From Natronococcus occultus SP4 (GTDB lineage: Archaea > Halobacteriota > Halobacteria > Halobacteriales > Natrialbaceae), in the NCBI RefSeq assembly GCF_000328685.1, contig NC_019976.1, positions 186,001 to 250,000 of the forward strand: DNA of 64,000 bases, in the 5' to 3' direction. The notes under the pieces were generated by a model, which saw nothing but the letters and a program-made list of their open reading frames with translations, searched no databases and was not told the origin of the DNA. Made by a program: the position numbers and the translations under genes. Below, in pieces: positions 61,138 through 64,000 of this stretch. Each line of letters begins with the position of its first letter. Positions within the stretch are counted from its first letter, which is position 1.

Positions 61138-62442
61138 ATGAGTGAGATCGACAGGCTCACGGCGTTGTTCGTCGAGTCCTCTCGAAATACGGCCCTCTCG
61201 TGGCTGCTCCTCGCCGTCCTGGGTGCGAGCTTCGTCGGCGGGATCCTCCTCGGTCGGTACGAATCGGTGTTGTTCAGTGGCGTCGCGATCGCCGTGATCG
61301 CGGCTCCGGCGGCCAAGTTCCGCGATCCGACGCTGATGCCGCCGTGGTACTTCGTCGGGCTGATCTGTCTGCCCGTCCTCTGGGAGACGTTCGCACCGAG
61401 ACCGCTGCTGACGGCCGTCGTCCCGAGTCTCGCACTCGCCACGCTGGGACTGCTGATAGCGGTCGAGCTCCACCGGTTCACGTCGCTTCGCCTCGTTCCG
61501 TGGTTCGCTATCACCCTCACCGTGCTCTTTACCCTCGCGATGAGCGGCCTGTTGAACATCGTTCGCTGGTCAGCGGACGTTCTGTTCGGAACGGAGTTCT
61601 TGCTCGACGGGCGGGCCCAGGACGCGATCAACGCGGCGGTGATGATCGAGTTCATCTACGCGACTATCGCCGGACTCCTCGCGGGAGCGATCTTCTACTG
61701 GTACTTCCGCACCGGAAGCGCGCACGCCTCGCCTCGAATGGCCGCCTCCTCAGCACCCCGAACCGAGGACGAGGACGTCGAGGGCGTCGTACTCAGCAAG
61801 CGGTTGGGGATCGCAAAGCGACGACAGCTCCAGCTGGTACGGCTGATGCAGCTCGTTCTCGTTGGCGTCCTCGCCTACGGCGTCTGGACGCTCGAGCTTC
61901 CCGTTGCGACCAACGCCGCACTCGCGCTGGTCATCACGTTCATCCCGGTGATACTGGACCGGGACTACCACATCGCGGTCGAGCCCGGACTCGCACTGTG
62001 GGTGACAAGCGCCGTCTTTCTTCACGCGCTCGGCACCGCCGGACTGTACGACGCGATCGCCCGCTGGGACAACCTCACGCATACGCTGTCGGCGACGGTC
62101 GTCGCGGCTGCGGGCTACGCCACCCTTCGAGCGATCCATCTCCACGGACGGAACATTCACCTTCCGCGGTGGGCGCTGTTTGCGTTTACCGTCGTCTTCG
62201 TACTCTCGATGGGCGTCGTCTGGGAGATCCTCGAGTTCTTCGTCGATCAGGGCGCGCTCCGGTTGAACGTCGATCCCGTGCTGGCACAACACGGGATCGA
62301 CGACACGATCGTCGACATGCTGTTTAACACGCTCGGCGCGATCATCGTTGCGACGTGGGGAACGGTGTACCTCACGGAGATCTCCGAGAGCCTTGCGGAA
62401 CAGCTCGAGAACCGATTCGACGTCGGCGAATCAGAGCCCTAG
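61138..62442 (+). CDS. DUF2238 family polytopic membrane protein
   Basis: 434 residues from ATG at 61138 (M-S-E-I-D-R-L); a GTG at 61078 would add 20 residues of unlikely Cys/Arg-rich sequence. About ten membrane helices. The C-terminal half carries the DUF2238 (YjdF-like) signature: R-W-D-N-L-T-H-T-L-S-A, V-V-W-E-I-L-E-F-F-V-D and D-D-T-I-V-D-M-L-F-N-T-L-G. The Asp/His/Glu residues in these helices suggest a metal or substrate site in the membrane, but the family has no known function. Its last 12 bases overlap the end of the opposing VTT-family gene. Confidence 0.82.
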   Translation: MSEIDRLTALFVESSRNTALSWLLLAVLGASFVGGILLGRYESVLFSGVAIAVIAAPAAKFRDPTLMPPWYFVGLICLPVLWETFAPRPLLTAVVPSLALATLGLLIAVELHRFTSLRLVPWFAITLTVLFTLAMSGLLNIVRWSADVLFGTEFLLDGRAQDAINAAVMIEFIYATIAGLLAGAIFYWYFRTGSAHASPRMAASSAPRTEDEDVEGVVLSKRLGIAKRRQLQLVRLMQLVLVGVLAYGVWTLELPVATNAALALVITFIPVILDRDYHIAVEPGLALWVTSAVFLHALGTAGLYDAIARWDNLTHTLSATVVAAAGYATLRAIHLHGRNIHLPRWALFAFTVVFVLSMGVVWEILEFFVDQGALRLNVDPVLAQHGIDDTIVDMLFNTLGAIIVATWGTVYLTEISESLAEQLENRFDVGESEP

Positions 62443-62997
62443 AATATCGTACTCCGGGAGAAAGCCAACGGCCTCCAAAAGGCCGTTCGCGACCGCGACG
62501 AGAAGTACCATGTAGATCGCGTTCCCGATCGCCGAGAGGAGGACGAATCGGCGCTGCGAGTAACCGCTCAATCCGGCAACGACCGTCATCAGTCCTCGGA
62601 GTCCGGGCGTCGCGTTCGAGACACAGATCGCCTTCCCGCCGTACCGGTCGAACTGGCGGTTGATGAACGACATCCGCTTGCGACCGAGACGACGTCTGAC
62701 GAGGGTCGGGATTCGATCGACGTATGGAACGACGCGAGTGATCCGACTTCCGTCCTCGTGTTCACCTCTGAAGCCCTCGTACAGCACCCACTGTCCCGCC
62801 GTCGCAGAACCGACACAGAGGGCAGAAACCACGGTCGTCACCACCAGTCCGGGCTCCGTAACGACGATGTACAGAATCAGGAGGACGGACGGGTGGAGGA
62901 GCTTCCCGATCCAGAGCCCCTCGAGGAAGTACAACAGCACGAGCACCGGCGGGCCGATCGTAAGCACCAACTCGACCAACGTCGTATCGAGAGCCAT
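62431..62997 (-). CDS. VTT/DedA-like small membrane protein
   Basis: 188 residues from ATG at 62997. Four to five membrane helices. DedA/VTT pattern: L-E-G-L-W-I-G-K-L-L-H-P near 25, F-I-N-R-Q-F-D-R-Y-G-G-K-A-I-C-V-S-N-A-T-P-G-L-R-G (split in the sequence by the family's F-x-R-x-x-P-G-x-R core, here T-P-G-L-R-G) and a C-terminal hydrophobic helix. The DedA superfamily translocates phospholipids or polyprenyl phosphates across membranes. Confidence 0.78.
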   Translation of the reverse strand: MALDTTLVELVLTIGPPVLVLLYFLEGLWIGKLLHPSVLLILYIVVTEPGLVVTTVVSALCVGSATAGQWVLYEGFRGEHEDGSRITRVVPYVDRIPTLVRRRLGRKRMSFINRQFDRYGGKAICVSNATPGLRGLMTVVAGLSGYSQRRFVLLSAIGNAIYMVLLVAVANGLLEAVGFLPEYDILGL

Positions 62998-63121
62998 CCC
63001 ATCCGCTCCCTTCTCACCACCCTTACATAGGAGTTTGGAGGCAGTACTGCACTCCCGTCGAGACGGGTCGAACGGGGTGTCCGATACATTGAAGCCTTTC
63101 TGTCCCTTTAGTAGGGACACG

Positions 63122-63757
63122 ATGATGCTTCCGACCCACGCTCTCGGCGGCATGGCACTCGCGTTGCCGTTGGTCGTCGTCGCTCCGGAGTTCGCCCCCC
63201 TGGCGCTCGGAGCGGGGCTGGTCGGGGGGATCGTTCCCGACCTCGATATGTATGCCGGGCACCGCAAAACCCTCCACTTCCCGGTGTACTACAGCGTCCT
63301 TGCCGTCCTCGTGACGAGTGTCGCGGTACTCGTCCCGACGGGAGCGACCGTCGCCGTGGCAGTCTTCCTGCTTGCAGCCGCCCTCCACTGTGTAACCGAC
63401 GTCCTCGGAAGCGGGCTCGAGCTTCGGCCCTGGGAAGGAACGTCCGACCGAGCGGTGTACGATCACTACCGTCGGACCTGGATTCCGCCACGCCGCCTGG
63501 TTCGATACGACGGCTCGCCGGCGGATCTGGGGCTATCGGTAACGCTCGCGCTCCCCCTTCTGTACACGCTCGAGGGAGTGTTCCAGTGGCTCGTGCTCGG
63601 TACCGTCGCCGTCGCGGCAGTTTACACCGCGCTCAGGCGTCGCCTCGCAGCTCTCGCGACCGTCGTCGCCCGTCGAGTACCGACGGCCATCCGGCCGTAC
63701 GTACCGAAACGCTACCTGGAGGATCTCGACTCCGAAACGAGCACAACGGGAAGCTAG
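63122..63757 (+). CDS. membrane-bound metal-dependent hydrolase-like protein (YdjM type)
   Basis: 211 residues from ATG at 63122 (an ATG follows directly at 63125). N-terminal P-T-H-A-L-G-G-M, then G-G-I-V-P-D-L-D, H-R-K-T-L-H-F-P and L-H-C-V-T-D-V-L-G-S-G: the His/Asp set of the YdjM/LexA-regulated membrane 'metal-dependent hydrolase' family. Four to five membrane helices. Catalytic activity of the family is presumed from the residues, not well established. Divergent from the VTT gene. Confidence 0.85.
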   Translation: MMLPTHALGGMALALPLVVVAPEFAPLALGAGLVGGIVPDLDMYAGHRKTLHFPVYYSVLAVLVTSVAVLVPTGATVAVAVFLLAAALHCVTDVLGSGLELRPWEGTSDRAVYDHYRRTWIPPRRLVRYDGSPADLGLSVTLALPLLYTLEGVFQWLVLGTVAVAAVYTALRRRLAALATVVARRVPTAIRPYVPKRYLEDLDSETSTTGS

Positions 63758-63806
63758 CGGCCCGATACTTTGGTCCCGTCCCGATCACTCGACGAAGTAT
63801 CAACTG

Positions 63807-63813
63807 CTAAATA
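63807..63813 (+). promoter_or_regulatory. TATA box of AI-2E family gene
   Basis: CTAAATA, centred 26 bases before the ATG at 63836; supports that start codon. Confidence 0.55.
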
Positions 63814-63835
63814 GACCGATTCGGAATGGGGAGGT

Positions 63836-64000
63836 ATGGATCTCCGCGTCGTGTTTATGCTGTTTCTCGTCGCGCTTCTCGGTGGTATCAGCACCCTGCT
63901 TTTGCTCCCGCTACTACAGTATATCATCGCCGCCGCGCTGCTTGCGTTCGTCCTGTTTCCGGTTCACGACCGCCTCGCCGCTCGAACGGTCACGATTCGG
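63836..64000 (+). CDS. AI-2E/PerM family transporter, N-terminal part
   Basis: The first 55 residues of a gene that runs out of the window. M-D-L-R-V-V-F-M-L-F-L-V-A-L-L-G-G is a hydrophobic helix, followed by L-L-P-L-L-Q-Y-I-I-A-A-A-L-L-A-F-V-L-F and P-V-H-D-R-L. The order 'short helix, long helix, P-x-x-x-R-L' is the start of AI-2E/PerM family exporters. The rest is needed to confirm. Confidence 0.65.
   Translation, partial: MDLRVVFMLFLVALLGGISTLLLLPLLQYIIAAALLAFVLFPVHDRLAARTVTIR

Overview
The window is chromosomal DNA of a halophilic archaeon (class Halobacteria; a Natrialba/Natrinema/Haloterrigena-like genus is my guess, not shown). Seen directly: uniformly GC-rich coding DNA, very acidic proteins, TATA-type promoters about 27 bp upstream of start codons (many transcripts look leaderless), Tat-type lipoproteins with L-A-G-C or M-A-G-C lipoboxes, HTH_10 and HalOD1 proteins, and the haloarchaeal type of malate synthase. 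I found no rRNA, tRNA, CRISPR array or intact insertion sequence.

Layout. 1-23282 is a mosaic of housekeeping and hypothetical genes: the end of a Mg-chelatase-like VWA protein, a DUF7344 regulator, lipoproteins, an HNH nuclease, an M24 peptidase, a MaoC hydratase, a translationally coupled exonuclease/helicase pair resembling bacterial MrfB/MrfA, a geranylgeranyl reductase, an HTH_10 regulator, a formamidase, and a small group of three DUF2249 proteins around a heme-copper-oxidase-like membrane protein with a broken DGC-domain gene next to it. An AT-richer 0.7 kb gene-free stretch (23283-24019) separates this from a long catabolic block.

24020-33226 holds CoA-ester chemistry: a thiolase-fold protein without the nucleophilic cysteine coupled to a DUF35 partner, an IclR regulator, an MFS transporter, a frameshifted CaiB/BaiF CoA-transferase, a ThDP enzyme, and a second CoA-transferase coupled to a crotonase-fold protein lacking both catalytic glutamates. 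33979-37207 is a complete tripartite tricarboxylate transporter (TctC-TctB-TctA).

38222-56662 fits 2-hydroxyacid, glyoxylate and glycerate metabolism: two paralogous FAD/Fe-S 2-hydroxyacid (glycolate/lactate) dehydrogenases, an IclR regulator, malate synthase, a tartrate/D-malate dehydrogenase-type enzyme, a D-2-hydroxyacid dehydrogenase, malic enzyme, glycerate 2-kinase and an LctP lactate/glycolate permease. A plausible flow is glycolate/lactate import, oxidation to glyoxylate/pyruvate, glyoxylate plus acetyl-CoA to malate, malate to pyruvate, and tartronate semialdehyde/hydroxypyruvate to glycerate to 2-phosphoglycerate. Five copies of an undescribed 17-bp motif, GTTCT-N7-AGAAC, lie in the noncoding DNA upstream of the IclR gene and malate synthase; I consider this the best candidate for a new regulatory system here. 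57191-64000 carries a 7TM histidine kinase coupled to a receiver-PAS-GAF-HTH_10 regulator and several membrane proteins, ending inside an AI-2E family transporter.
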